Shown here: piece after piece, positions 1 through 5,167 of the stretch
Layout: each line of letters starts with the position of its first letter
Numbering within the stretch: position 1 is the stretch's first letter
From: an uncultured Bacillota bacterium
Lineage (GTDB): Bacteria > Bacillota_I > Bacilli_A > Izemoplasmatales > UBA1188
Direction of reading: 5' to 3'
Assembly: GCA_937907585.1 (NCBI GenBank)
Contig: CALCVH010000040.1
Location: forward strand, 1-5,255
DNA: 5,255 nt
Notes under the pieces: model-generated
The model's input: the letters and a program-made list of their open reading frames with translations, nothing else
Told to the model about the DNA's origin: nothing
Databases searched by the model: none
Translations under genes and position numbers: made by a program

Positions 1-931
1 TAAAGAAGTTGAAAAGTTAGGTGCTGATTCTTTATGTATTAAAGATATGGCAGGCGTACTTACTCCAAATGACGCTACAGCGCTTGTTACCGAACTTAAG
101 AAGAATACAAAATTACCTATTGAGCTTCATTCACATTGTACAGGTGGTATATGCGAGATGACATATAAAGCCGCAATAGAAGCTGGAATAGATATTATTG
201 ATACATCATTATCTCCACTTTCTGGAGGTACTGCACAACCTTCAACTCAAGCGTTTAACGCAACGTTAAAAGGTACTAAATATGATCCTAATCTTGATGT
301 TGATGTATTGCATCAAGCAGAGCCATTAATGGATAATATAGTTAAAAAATATTTAGCTAATGGCTTACTTAATCCTAAAGCTCTAACAACTAATCCAAAT
401 ATTTTAACATATCAGGTTCCTGGCGGAATGCTTTCAAATCTTATGAATCAACTTAAAGCTCAAAACGCCATGGATAAATATGATGAAGTATTAAAGGAAG
501 TTCCAAGAGTAAGAAAGGAAATGGGATATCCTCCACTAGTTACTCCATTATCACAAATGGTTGGAACTCAAGCAGTATTAAATATACTTCTTGGAGAAAG
601 ATATAAGATGGTCGCAAAGGAAATTCAAGATTATCTTCATGGTAAATATGGAAAAGCTCCTGCACCAGTAGATGAAAATATTAGAAAAAAGATTATTGGT
701 GATGATGAAGTAATAACTTGTAGACCTGCAGATTTATTAGAGCCTGAATTTGAAACAATGAAGGAAAAATATAAATCTATAGCGAAATCAGATGAAGATG
801 TTTTATCACTAGCGTTATTTGAAAATGTAGCAACAGAGTTTTTAAAGAAGAAATACGCTACTGATGAACAAACTAAAGAACCAGTAGAAGAAAAAGATGA
901 AATCATCGAATTTAATGTGGTTCTAGGGTAG
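1..931 (+). CDS. oadA: Oxaloacetate decarboxylase, carboxyltransferase (alpha) subunit, 5'-truncated by the window edge
   Basis: This subunit transfers the carboxyl group of oxaloacetate to biotin on the partner carrier protein, releasing pyruvate; it is a peripheral cytoplasmic subunit of the Na+ pump. The frame is open from base 2 (base 1 is the last base of a codon), so the ATG at 47 is internal, in the conserved KDMAG motif. About 309 codons are visible; the family is about 460-470 residues without a biotin domain, so roughly 150-160 residues lie upstream. The metal-binding HSHCTGG motif has its two His codons at 128-130 and 134-136, followed by DTSLSPLSGGTAQPS of the TIM-barrel. The C-terminal conserved carboxylase domain includes QMVGTQAV and CRPADLLEPE. 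The protein ends in a charged tail without a fused biotinyl domain, unlike Klebsiella OadA; the carrier is the separate gene at 1291. The HSHCTGG-type barrel argues against methylmalonyl-CoA or glutaconyl-CoA decarboxylase. A PycB-type pyruvate carboxylase subunit is the main alternative, made unlikely by the oadB neighbour. Confidence 0.93.
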   Translation, partial: KEVEKLGADSLCIKDMAGVLTPNDATALVTELKKNTKLPIELHSHCTGGICEMTYKAAIEAGIDIIDTSLSPLSGGTAQPSTQAFNATLKGTKYDPNLDVDVLHQAEPLMDNIVKKYLANGLLNPKALTTNPNILTYQVPGGMLSNLMNQLKAQNAMDKYDEVLKEVPRVRKEMGYPPLVTPLSQMVGTQAVLNILLGERYKMVAKEIQDYLHGKYGKAPAPVDENIRKKIIGDDEVITCRPADLLEPEFETMKEKYKSIAKSDEDVLSLALFENVATEFLKKKYATDEQTKEPVEEKDEIIEFNVVLG

Positions 932-938
932 GTAGAAT

Positions 939-1280
939 ATGAATAGTTTATTCTTAGCGATTGATAAATCAAGTGAAGTTTCAATATCAGATGGTGCTTT
1001 ATATTCTATTCTAGCCATCATCATGGTATTTGTAGTATTACTAATAATTATTGGAATTACTACATTGATATTTAAGTTAACTGGATTATTTGAATTAAAA
1101 GCTGAACTTGATAAAGCAAAATCAAATAATAATGAAACTAAAAACGAAGTTCAAAAATCAAATAATGAACATGTAGTAATTAAAGATGATGATATGTTAG
1201 CCGCAGTATTAGTTGCGTCTATCGATTATCAAAATGAAATCAAAAAAGATGTAAAAGTAGTATACGTTAACGAGTTATAA
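939..1280 (+). CDS. Small membrane-anchored subunit of the oxaloacetate decarboxylase Na+ pump (OadG/OadH-like)
   Basis: A 113-residue protein with a short N-terminal part, one strongly hydrophobic helix at about residues 20-47, a short charged helix (ELKAELDKAK), an Asn-rich flexible linker (about 62-77) and a small conserved-looking C-terminal segment beginning DDDMLAAVLVASI. This architecture is that of the gamma/delta-type small subunits (OadG, MmdD, OadH), which tether the carboxyltransferase and stabilise the complex with the membrane beta subunit. Sequence similarity in this family is low, so the assignment rests mainly on size, single helix, C-terminal segment and position between oadA and the biotin carrier. 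The ATG lies 7 bases after the oadA stop; the AGG at 930-932 overlapping that stop is the likely ribosome site, so translation is probably coupled. Whether it should be called OadG or OadH cannot be settled here. Confidence 0.8.
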   Translation: MNSLFLAIDKSSEVSISDGALYSILAIIMVFVVLLIIIGITTLIFKLTGLFELKAELDKAKSNNNETKNEVQKSNNEHVVIKDDDMLAAVLVASIDYQNEIKKDVKVVYVNEL

Positions 1281-1281
1281 T

Positions 1282-1286
1282 GGAGG
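1282..1286 (+). promoter_or_regulatory. Strong ribosome binding site (GGAGG) for the biotin carrier gene
   Basis: GGAGG sits 4 bases before the ATG at 1291 and just after the stop at 1280. It is the most canonical Shine-Dalgarno in the operon, whereas the neighbouring genes have weaker AGG/GGA sites overlapping the previous stop codon. It fixes the start of the carrier and suggests the carrier is made in relatively high amount. Confidence 0.75.
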
Positions 1287-1290
1287 AATT

Positions 1291-1626
1291 ATGAAAATCT
1301 ATAAAGTAAAAGTAAATGGAAAATCTTATGAAGTTGCGTTAGAAGCTGTTAGTGAAACTAATGAAAAATTAGAAGTTAAAGAAAATGAGTCAGCTCCAGT
1401 TGAAAGTGGCGCAACTAATGAAATTTTAGCTCCTATCGCAGGAAAGATCTTAGAAGTTAAGATTAAGGTTGGCGATAGAATTAAAAAAGGTGACACTGTT
1501 TTAATCGTAGAAGCAATGAAATTAGAAAACGAAGTTAAATCTAATTTTGATGGTGTTGTTAAAGAAATTAAGGTTGCTAAAGGCGCTATGGTAGCCAATA
1601 AGGATGTACTTGTTATTTTAGGATAG
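1291..1626 (+). CDS. Free-standing biotin carboxyl carrier subunit of oxaloacetate decarboxylase (OadD-like)
   Basis: A 111-residue biotin carrier that shuttles the carboxyl group between the carboxyltransferase and the membrane beta subunit. The N-terminal strand KIYKVKVNGKSYEV is typical of the biotinyl segment of decarboxylases. A short Glu/Ser/Ala/Pro linker (about 22-43) leads to the biotinyl-lipoyl domain (about 44-111) with APIAGKI, the KVGDRIKKGD turn, and the modification motif EAMKLEN, in which Lys77 is the predicted biotinylated residue, 34 residues from the C-terminus as usual. The residue after the lysine is Leu rather than the more common Met. In Klebsiella OadA this domain is fused to the carboxyltransferase; here it is split, as in Enterococcus OadD. 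It lies 10 bases after the small subunit gene and 4 bases before oadB, so it is clearly co-transcribed. A lipoyl carrier is less likely because of the EAMK motif and the ligase gene downstream. Confidence 0.92.
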   Translation: MKIYKVKVNGKSYEVALEAVSETNEKLEVKENESAPVESGATNEILAPIAGKILEVKIKVGDRIKKGDTVLIVEAMKLENEVKSNFDGVVKEIKVAKGAMVANKDVLVILG

Positions 1627-1630
1627 TTCT

Positions 1631-2830
1631 ATGTCTCTATTAGAATTAATAATTAATTTCTTAGAAAACACTGGTATTGCTAGCTTTTTTGAAAGCGGTG
1701 GCTGGAAGAATTTAATAATGATTCTAGTTGGCGGAGTATTTTTATATCTTGCTATAGCTAAAAAGTTTGAGCCTTATCTACTTATTCCTATTTCTGTTGG
1801 AATAATACTAGTTAATATATTTCCTGAAATATATTTTACTCAAACAAGTGAAGTAACTAGTATCGCTCAAGCTAAAGCTGGCGATAGAGGATTATTAGGT
1901 ATTCTTCATTATGGTGTTGAATATGAAATATATCCATGCTTAATATTTATTGGTATTGGCGCTACCACAGATTTTGCCCCACTAATTTCAAATAAAAAGA
2001 CTATGATTCTAGGTGCAGCTGCACAAATTGGTATCTTCGCTGCATTCTTAGGCGCTATAGCACTAAGCCAAACTGGCATTTCAGCATTTAATTTTACAAT
2101 TGGTGATGCTGCAGGTATCGGTATTATTGGTGGTGCTGATGGACCTACTGCTATTCTAGTATCAAATAAGCTTGCTAGCTCAGATTTAACCGCAGGTATC
2201 GCTCTTGCTGCATATTCTTATATGGCATTAGTTCCTGTAATCTTCCCACCTATTATTAAACTTTTTACAACTAAAAAAGAAAGATTAATAAAGATGGAAA
2301 CTGTAAATGAAGTATCTAAAAAAGATAAGATATTATTCCCAATAATAGTTACAATCGTCTGCTGCGTACTAGTTCCATCTTGTACACCATTAATTGGAAG
2401 CTTAATGTTTGGTAACTTAGTAAAAGAATCAGGAGTTGTTCCTAATATTGTTCATACAGCATCAAATGCACTTCTATATATCTGCACAATTCTATTAGGA
2501 TTATCTGTTGGTGCTACCGCAATTGGTACAGCATTCATTCAATGGAAAACAATTATGATTTTCGTTCTTGGTATCCTCGCATTCATTATCGCCGCAATTT
2601 CAGGATTACTCGGTGGTAAGATTATGTGCAAGCTCACTAAAGGCAAGATTAACCCAATGATAGGTGCTGCAGGTGTATCCGCAGTTCCAATGGCTGCTAG
2701 AGTTGTTCATAAGATTGGACAAGAAGAAGATAGTGATAACTTCCTATTAATGCATGCGATGGGTCCAAATGTCGCAGGCGTTATAGGCTCAGCTGTTGCT
2801 GCTGGTATCTTATTATCATTAATCGGATAA
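1631..2830 (+). CDS. oadB: Oxaloacetate decarboxylase beta subunit, Na+-pumping carboxybiotin decarboxylase
   Basis: A 399-residue polytopic inner membrane protein that decarboxylates carboxybiotin on the carrier and couples this to Na+ export. Conserved regions are easy to see: KAGDRGLLG (82-90), FIGIGATTDF (106-115), the signature GIIGGADGPTAI (164-175) with Asp170 corresponding to the essential Asp203 of the Klebsiella protein, AAYSYMALVP (193-202), and NPMIGAAGVSAVPMAARV (341-358). In the last, Asn341, Gly345 and Ser350 have the same spacing as the functionally important Asn373, Gly377 and Ser382 of Klebsiella OadB. The protein is about 30 residues shorter at the N-terminus than that enzyme, which is common for Gram-positive members. 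Hydrophobic helices fill most of 26-64, 101-150, 185-210, 233-330 and 343-398. The start is preceded by AGGA at 1620-1623, which overlaps the end of the carrier gene. The beta subunits of methylmalonyl- and glutaconyl-CoA decarboxylases look the same; the oadA partner decides for oxaloacetate. Confidence 0.95.
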   Translation: MSLLELIINFLENTGIASFFESGGWKNLIMILVGGVFLYLAIAKKFEPYLLIPISVGIILVNIFPEIYFTQTSEVTSIAQAKAGDRGLLGILHYGVEYEIYPCLIFIGIGATTDFAPLISNKKTMILGAAAQIGIFAAFLGAIALSQTGISAFNFTIGDAAGIGIIGGADGPTAILVSNKLASSDLTAGIALAAYSYMALVPVIFPPIIKLFTTKKERLIKMETVNEVSKKDKILFPIIVTIVCCVLVPSCTPLIGSLMFGNLVKESGVVPNIVHTASNALLYICTILLGLSVGATAIGTAFIQWKTIMIFVLGILAFIIAAISGLLGGKIMCKLTKGKINPMIGAAGVSAVPMAARVVHKIGQEEDSDNFLLMHAMGPNVAGVIGSAVAAGILLSLIG

Positions 2831-2832
2831 AA

Positions 2833-3576
2833 ATGGTTTTAAATATATTAAAAATTAGAAGACAATTTCATTTTAAAAAACTGGACTCAACATCCAGTTT
2901 TTTAAAAAGGAATTATAGAAAACTAAATAATTTAACTTTTGTTTCTGCCGATTATCAAACAGATGGTCATGGAAGAATGGGAAGAAGTTGGGAATCAACT
3001 ACTAAAAAGAATCTAATGTTTTCTTTTCTAATTAAAGATAAGGAAATAATTAATAAGTTTGATTCACTTTCTTTATCTATAGGAGTATCTATTTATAAAA
3101 CATTAACTGAATATAATTTGTCTAATGTTTCTTTAAAATGGCCTAATGATGTATATTGTAATTCTAAAAAGATATCTGGAATATTATTAGAAAGTATTTC
3201 ATCATCAAATAATATCGATTGTATAGTAGCTGGAATTGGTGTTAATCTTAATCAAGAAACATATAATGTCTTAACCGCTACATCTTACTATCTAGAAACA
3301 AATAAAACTATTAATATAAACAAATTTAAAAAATCATTATATAAAAATATAAAGGAAATGATTAGTGATTTAAAAAATAATGATAATAGTTATTTGGATA
3401 TATTTAGAGAACATGATTTTTTAAAGAATAAAGAAGTATATGCGGATATAAATAATAAAAAAGAATTAGTTAAAGTTCTCGGAATTAATGATGATAATAC
3501 TATAAAAGTAGAACTAAATAATACTATTTTAAACCTTAGATCTGGCGAAATTTCTTTTCATAAGGATAGTTATTAA
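2833..3576 (+). CDS. birA: Biotin protein ligase (biotin--[carboxylase] ligase), class I without DNA-binding domain
   Basis: A 247-residue cytoplasmic enzyme that makes biotinyl-5'-AMP and transfers biotin to the lysine of the carrier. Visible motifs are LDSTSSFLK (17-25) at the start of the catalytic domain, TDGHGRMGRSW (43-53, the biotin/AMP loop, GRGRRGR in E. coli), KWPNDVY (102-108), KKISGILLE (112-120) with Lys113 matching the active-site lysine, and GIGVNLN (134-140). Arg48 matches E. coli Arg118; position 46 is His where E. coli has Arg116. The poorly conserved C-terminal region (about 200-247) matches the small C-terminal domain. There is no N-terminal helix-turn-helix, so it cannot repress a biotin operon as E. 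coli BirA does. It begins 2 bases after the oadB stop with only a weak GGA at 2825-2827, so translation is probably coupled. Its place in the operon makes the carrier at 1291 its obvious substrate. A terminator-like inverted repeat occupies codons 13-25. Confidence 0.93.
   Translation: MVLNILKIRRQFHFKKLDSTSSFLKRNYRKLNNLTFVSADYQTDGHGRMGRSWESTTKKNLMFSFLIKDKEIINKFDSLSLSIGVSIYKTLTEYNLSNVSLKWPNDVYCNSKKISGILLESISSSNNIDCIVAGIGVNLNQETYNVLTATSYYLETNKTININKFKKSLYKNIKEMISDLKNNDNSYLDIFREHDFLKNKEVYADINNKKELVKVLGINDDNTIKVELNNTILNLRSGEISFHKDSY
2871..2907 (+). promoter_or_regulatory. Perfect 15-bp inverted repeat, terminator/attenuator-like, inside the start of the biotin ligase gene
   Basis: The left arm (2871-2885, TTTTAAAAAACTGGA) and right arm (2893-2907) are exact reverse complements around a 7-base loop (2886-2892). 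In RNA this gives a CUGGA/UCCAG core stem with an A6 tract before it and a U6 tract after it, the form of a bidirectional intrinsic terminator, but it lies 38 bases inside an intact gene and encodes the conserved LDSTS region. It could lower transcription of the ligase relative to the pump genes. The core stem is only 5 bp, so its strength is uncertain and coincidence in AT-rich DNA is possible. Confidence 0.5.
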
Positions 3577-3605
3577 TTATATTAATAAAATTTACATATA
3601 AAATT

Positions 3606-3638
3606 TTGCTTGCAAAAAATAATGTGTTGTTATAAAAT
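3606..3638 (+). promoter_or_regulatory. Likely promoter of the tRNA-Gly gene
   Basis: A TTGCAA box at 3610-3615 is followed after 17 bases by TAAAAT at 3633-3638. The overlapping TATAAA at 3631-3636 is preceded by TGT, an extended -10 form, with TTGCTT at 3606-3611 as its alternative -35 box at a longer spacing. Transcription would start around 3644, a few bases before the mature tRNA end at 3650. The choice between the overlapping boxes is not certain, and AT-rich DNA yields such matches easily. Confidence 0.5.
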
Positions 3639-3649
3639 AACAATGCGAT

Positions 3650-3724
3650 GTCGCAGTAGTATAATGGTTATTATATGTGCTTGCCATGCACAATATGACG
3701 GTTCGATTCCGTTCTGCGGCTCCA
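3650..3724 (+). tRNA. tRNA-Gly (anticodon GCC)
   Basis: A full cloverleaf can be drawn. The acceptor stem is 3650-3656 with 3714-3720 (one G-U pair). The D arm is 3659-3674 with an AATGGTTA loop and three pairs, one of them G-U. The anticodon stem TGTGC/GCACA (3676-3680 with 3688-3692) is perfect around the loop TTGCCAT, giving anticodon GCC at 3683-3685. There is a four-base variable loop, then a T stem at 3697-3701 with 3709-3713 and loop TTCGATT. Discriminator U at 3721, usual for bacterial glycine tRNA, is followed by an encoded CCA at 3722-3724. It decodes GGC and GGU. A terminator follows 10 bases after the CCA end. Confidence 0.95.
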
Positions 3725-3731
3725 AATGCTT

Positions 3732-3763
3732 ATTATCACCGGTTGAAAGACTGGTGATTTTTT
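3732..3763. repeat. 32-bp direct repeat, left copy
   Basis: Identical to 5135-5166 over 32 bases, starting ATTATCACCGG and covering the complete hairpin plus six T. After this, both copies continue with CTTCT, the right copy having one extra T. The two copies lie 1403 bases apart in the same orientation and bracket the ATPase gene. Confidence 0.9.
3735..3763 (+). terminator. Intrinsic terminator after tRNA-Gly (copy 1 of a duplicated terminator)
   Basis: A 10-bp stem (3735-3744 with 3749-3758, containing G-U wobbles at 3741/3752 and 3744/3749) with a GAAA tetraloop is followed by a run of T to 3763 and further pyrimidines. It ends the tRNA transcript and also separates it from the ATPase gene. 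Because no good terminator is seen after the biotin ligase gene, it may also end read-through from the decarboxylase operon. Confidence 0.88.
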
Positions 3764-3776
3764 CTTCTTTTAATAA

Positions 3777-3798
3777 TTTGTCGAGTATACTCGACAAA
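3777..3798. promoter_or_regulatory. Perfect 22-bp palindrome, candidate operator of the ATPase gene
   Basis: Each half reads TTTGTCGAGTA on its own strand and the two halves abut with no spacer. The right arm contains TCGACA (3791-3796), the likely -35 box of the ATPase promoter, and the same TCGACA recurs at 3824-3829, exactly 33 bases (about three helical turns) downstream, around the predicted transcription start. It is followed by A rather than T, so it does not look like a plus-strand terminator. A dimeric DNA-binding protein is the simplest reader; which one is unknown, and no regulator gene is in the window. Confidence 0.6.
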
Positions 3799-3819
3799 AA
3801 CAAACAAATATTGTAGAAT
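3791..3819 (+). promoter_or_regulatory. Predicted promoter of the ATPase gene
   Basis: TCGACA (3791-3796, five of six matches to TTGACA) is followed after 17 bases by TAGAAT (3814-3819, five of six matches to TATAAT). Transcription would begin near 3826, leaving a short leader with AGAGG at 3829-3833 as the ribosome site, 8 bases before the ATG. A perfect TATAAT at 3819-3824 is an alternative -10, but it has no well-placed -35 and would put the start on the ribosome site. Confidence 0.55.
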
Positions 3820-3841
3820 ATAATCGACAGAGGTTATATAT

Positions 3842-5095
3842 ATGAATAAGGAAATACTTAAAAAAATAATATATGATCAACATCAAGTAATACGCGATGC
3901 AGTTATTGTTGATAGAGATGTTGAGTTAGAAAAAAATGCTAATTATGTTTTAGTAGGTTTAAGACGTGCTGGCAAAACTACACTATTATATAAGCGAGTT
4001 CAAAATTTAATAAATGAAGGAGTAGAATGGGAACAAATTATTTATATCAATTTTGATGATGAAAGATTGATTGATTTTAAATTAAATGATTTTGATGATA
4101 TATTACTTGTGGCTGATGAAATGTCAACTAAGATGCATTATTTTTACTTTGATGAAATACAAAATATTGATGGTTGGGAAAAATTTGCTATTAGGGTAGC
4201 AAACCAAGGATATAAAGTTGATATAACTGGCAGCAACGCTAAGATGTTATCAAATGAAGTTGCTGCTAAGCTTGGAGGAAGATATATAATTAAAGAGATA
4301 TTGCCATATTCATTTATTGAATATTTAAGAGCGTATAAAACTAATTATAACGTTTACTCAACAAAAGAAATTGCCAAAGTAAATAATCTTTTAGAACAAT
4401 ATTTTATTTATGGTGGTTTTCCTGCTTCAATTGATTATAAAAATAAAAGAGAATATGTTTCTAGTGTATATCAAAATGTTTTATATAATGATATTATTAC
4501 CCACAATAATGTAAGAAGTGAAAATGGTATGAAGTTGTTAATAAAAAAGATTTCAGAATCTGTAATGCAGGATATCTCTTATTCTAAATTACAAAATATA
4601 ATTGTTGGTATAGGGTACAAAATATCTAAGGATATAATAATTGATTATTGTGAATATATGAAAGATTCATTCCTGTTATTCACTATTCAAAATTATTATG
4701 CGTCGTTTGTTGATAAGGCTAGCAATCCAAAATATTATTTTAGAGATAATGGTATTTTAAACCTATTTATTGATGGTAAAAAAACTTCACTGCTTGAAAA
4801 TATAGTTGCGATAAATTTATATAGAAATAATTATGAAATGTATTATTTAAAAGGAGACAAAGTTGATATTGATTTTTACTTGCCAAATGATAATACATTG
4901 ATTCAAGTAGCTTACTCAATAGAAGACAAAAATACATATGATAGAGAAGTATCTAATTTAATCAATTATTCTGAGAAAAATAAAGAAAAAACGAAACTAA
5001 TAATAGTTACTTATGATGAAACGAAAGAAATTAAAATAGATGACAAAATAATTAATGTCATTAATTTAAAGGACTTCTTATTGAATAATTATTGA
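3842..5095 (+). CDS. AAA_14/DUF4143-type ATP-binding protein of unknown function
   Basis: A 417-residue cytoplasmic protein with the two-part architecture of the widespread AAA_14 + DUF4143 family. The N-terminal ATPase domain (about 30-165) has Walker A GLRRAGKTT (39-47, Lys45), Walker B YFYFDEIQ (100-107, Asp104-Glu105), a TGSN sensor-like motif (129-132) and the family motif LPYSFIEYL (154-162). YFIYGGFPA (187-195) marks the linker to the second domain. The C-terminal part holds a pattern like a PD-(D/E)XK nuclease fold: LLENIVAINLYR (317-328), YLKGDKVDIDFYL (335-347) and IQVAYSI (354-360), with QVA where active nucleases usually have EVK or QVK, so catalysis is doubtful. No signal peptide or membrane segment is evident. 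The gene stands alone between two identical terminators, with its own promoter and palindrome, and has no visible link to the decarboxylase genes. It ends in TGA. Roles in DNA metabolism or defence are proposed for relatives by context only; the function here is not known. Confidence 0.85.
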   Translation: MNKEILKKIIYDQHQVIRDAVIVDRDVELEKNANYVLVGLRRAGKTTLLYKRVQNLINEGVEWEQIIYINFDDERLIDFKLNDFDDILLVADEMSTKMHYFYFDEIQNIDGWEKFAIRVANQGYKVDITGSNAKMLSNEVAAKLGGRYIIKEILPYSFIEYLRAYKTNYNVYSTKEIAKVNNLLEQYFIYGGFPASIDYKNKREYVSSVYQNVLYNDIITHNNVRSENGMKLLIKKISESVMQDISYSKLQNIIVGIGYKISKDIIIDYCEYMKDSFLLFTIQNYYASFVDKASNPKYYFRDNGILNLFIDGKKTSLLENIVAINLYRNNYEMYYLKGDKVDIDFYLPNDNTLIQVAYSIEDKNTYDREVSNLINYSEKNKEKTKLIIVTYDETKEIKIDDKIINVINLKDFLLNNY

Positions 5096-5134
5096 AATAT
5101 AGTTCATAGTGTTATCTTTTTTTAACAGCACTAC

Positions 5135-5166
5135 ATTATCACCGGTTGAAAGACTGGTGATTTTTT
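5135..5166. repeat. 32-bp direct repeat, right copy
   Basis: Exact copy of 3732-3763, including hairpin and T-run, in the same orientation. Flanking bases differ on the left and resemble the other copy for only about five bases on the right. Together the copies delimit a unit of about 1.4 kb containing only the ATPase gene and its control region. Confidence 0.9.
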
Positions 5167-5167
5167 T
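5138..5167 (+). terminator. Intrinsic terminator after the ATPase gene (copy 2)
   Basis: The same 10-bp hairpin with GAAA loop as after the tRNA, here with seven T (5161-5167). It lies about 40 bases after the ATPase stop. The hairpin also overlaps the stop codon of the convergent minus-strand reading frame. There is only a short A-rich, T-poor sequence on its other side, so termination in the minus direction would be weaker. Confidence 0.85.

Noticed and set aside
47..49. ATG at 47 as the start of oadA
   Set aside because: The frame is open to the left edge and encodes family-typical sequence there, and this Met belongs to the conserved KDMAG motif, so the gene begins outside the window.
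637..984. Minus-strand 115-codon open frame
   Set aside because: Lies antisense over the oadA 3' end and the start of the small subunit gene; Ser/Phe-rich low-complexity product with no recognisable motif, typical of antisense to Glu/Lys-rich AT-rich genes.
1326..1598. Minus-strand 90-codon open frame
   Set aside because: Fully antisense to the biotin carrier gene, whose motifs and ribosome site are clear; Ser/Thr/Leu-rich shadow translation.
3650..3763. Classical tRNA attachment site for an integrative element
   Set aside because: The direct repeat starts after the tRNA, contains none of its 3' end, and no integrase gene is visible in the window.
3610..3816. Plus-strand 68-codon open frame
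   Set aside because: It runs through the tRNA-Gly gene, its terminator and the palindrome; there is no ribosome site and the product is just translated structural RNA.
5093..5095. TGA read as tryptophan (Mycoplasma-type code)
   Set aside because: Tryptophan is encoded by TGG in the genes here, no TGA occurs inside a conserved gene, and reading through this one adds only ten residues with no family support.
5107..5133. Hairpin with T-run after the ATPase gene
   Set aside because: A 5-bp TAGTG/CACTA stem plus TTA/TAA with a bulge can be drawn, but the T-run is in the loop and not after the stem, so it is not a terminator; the real one follows at 5138.
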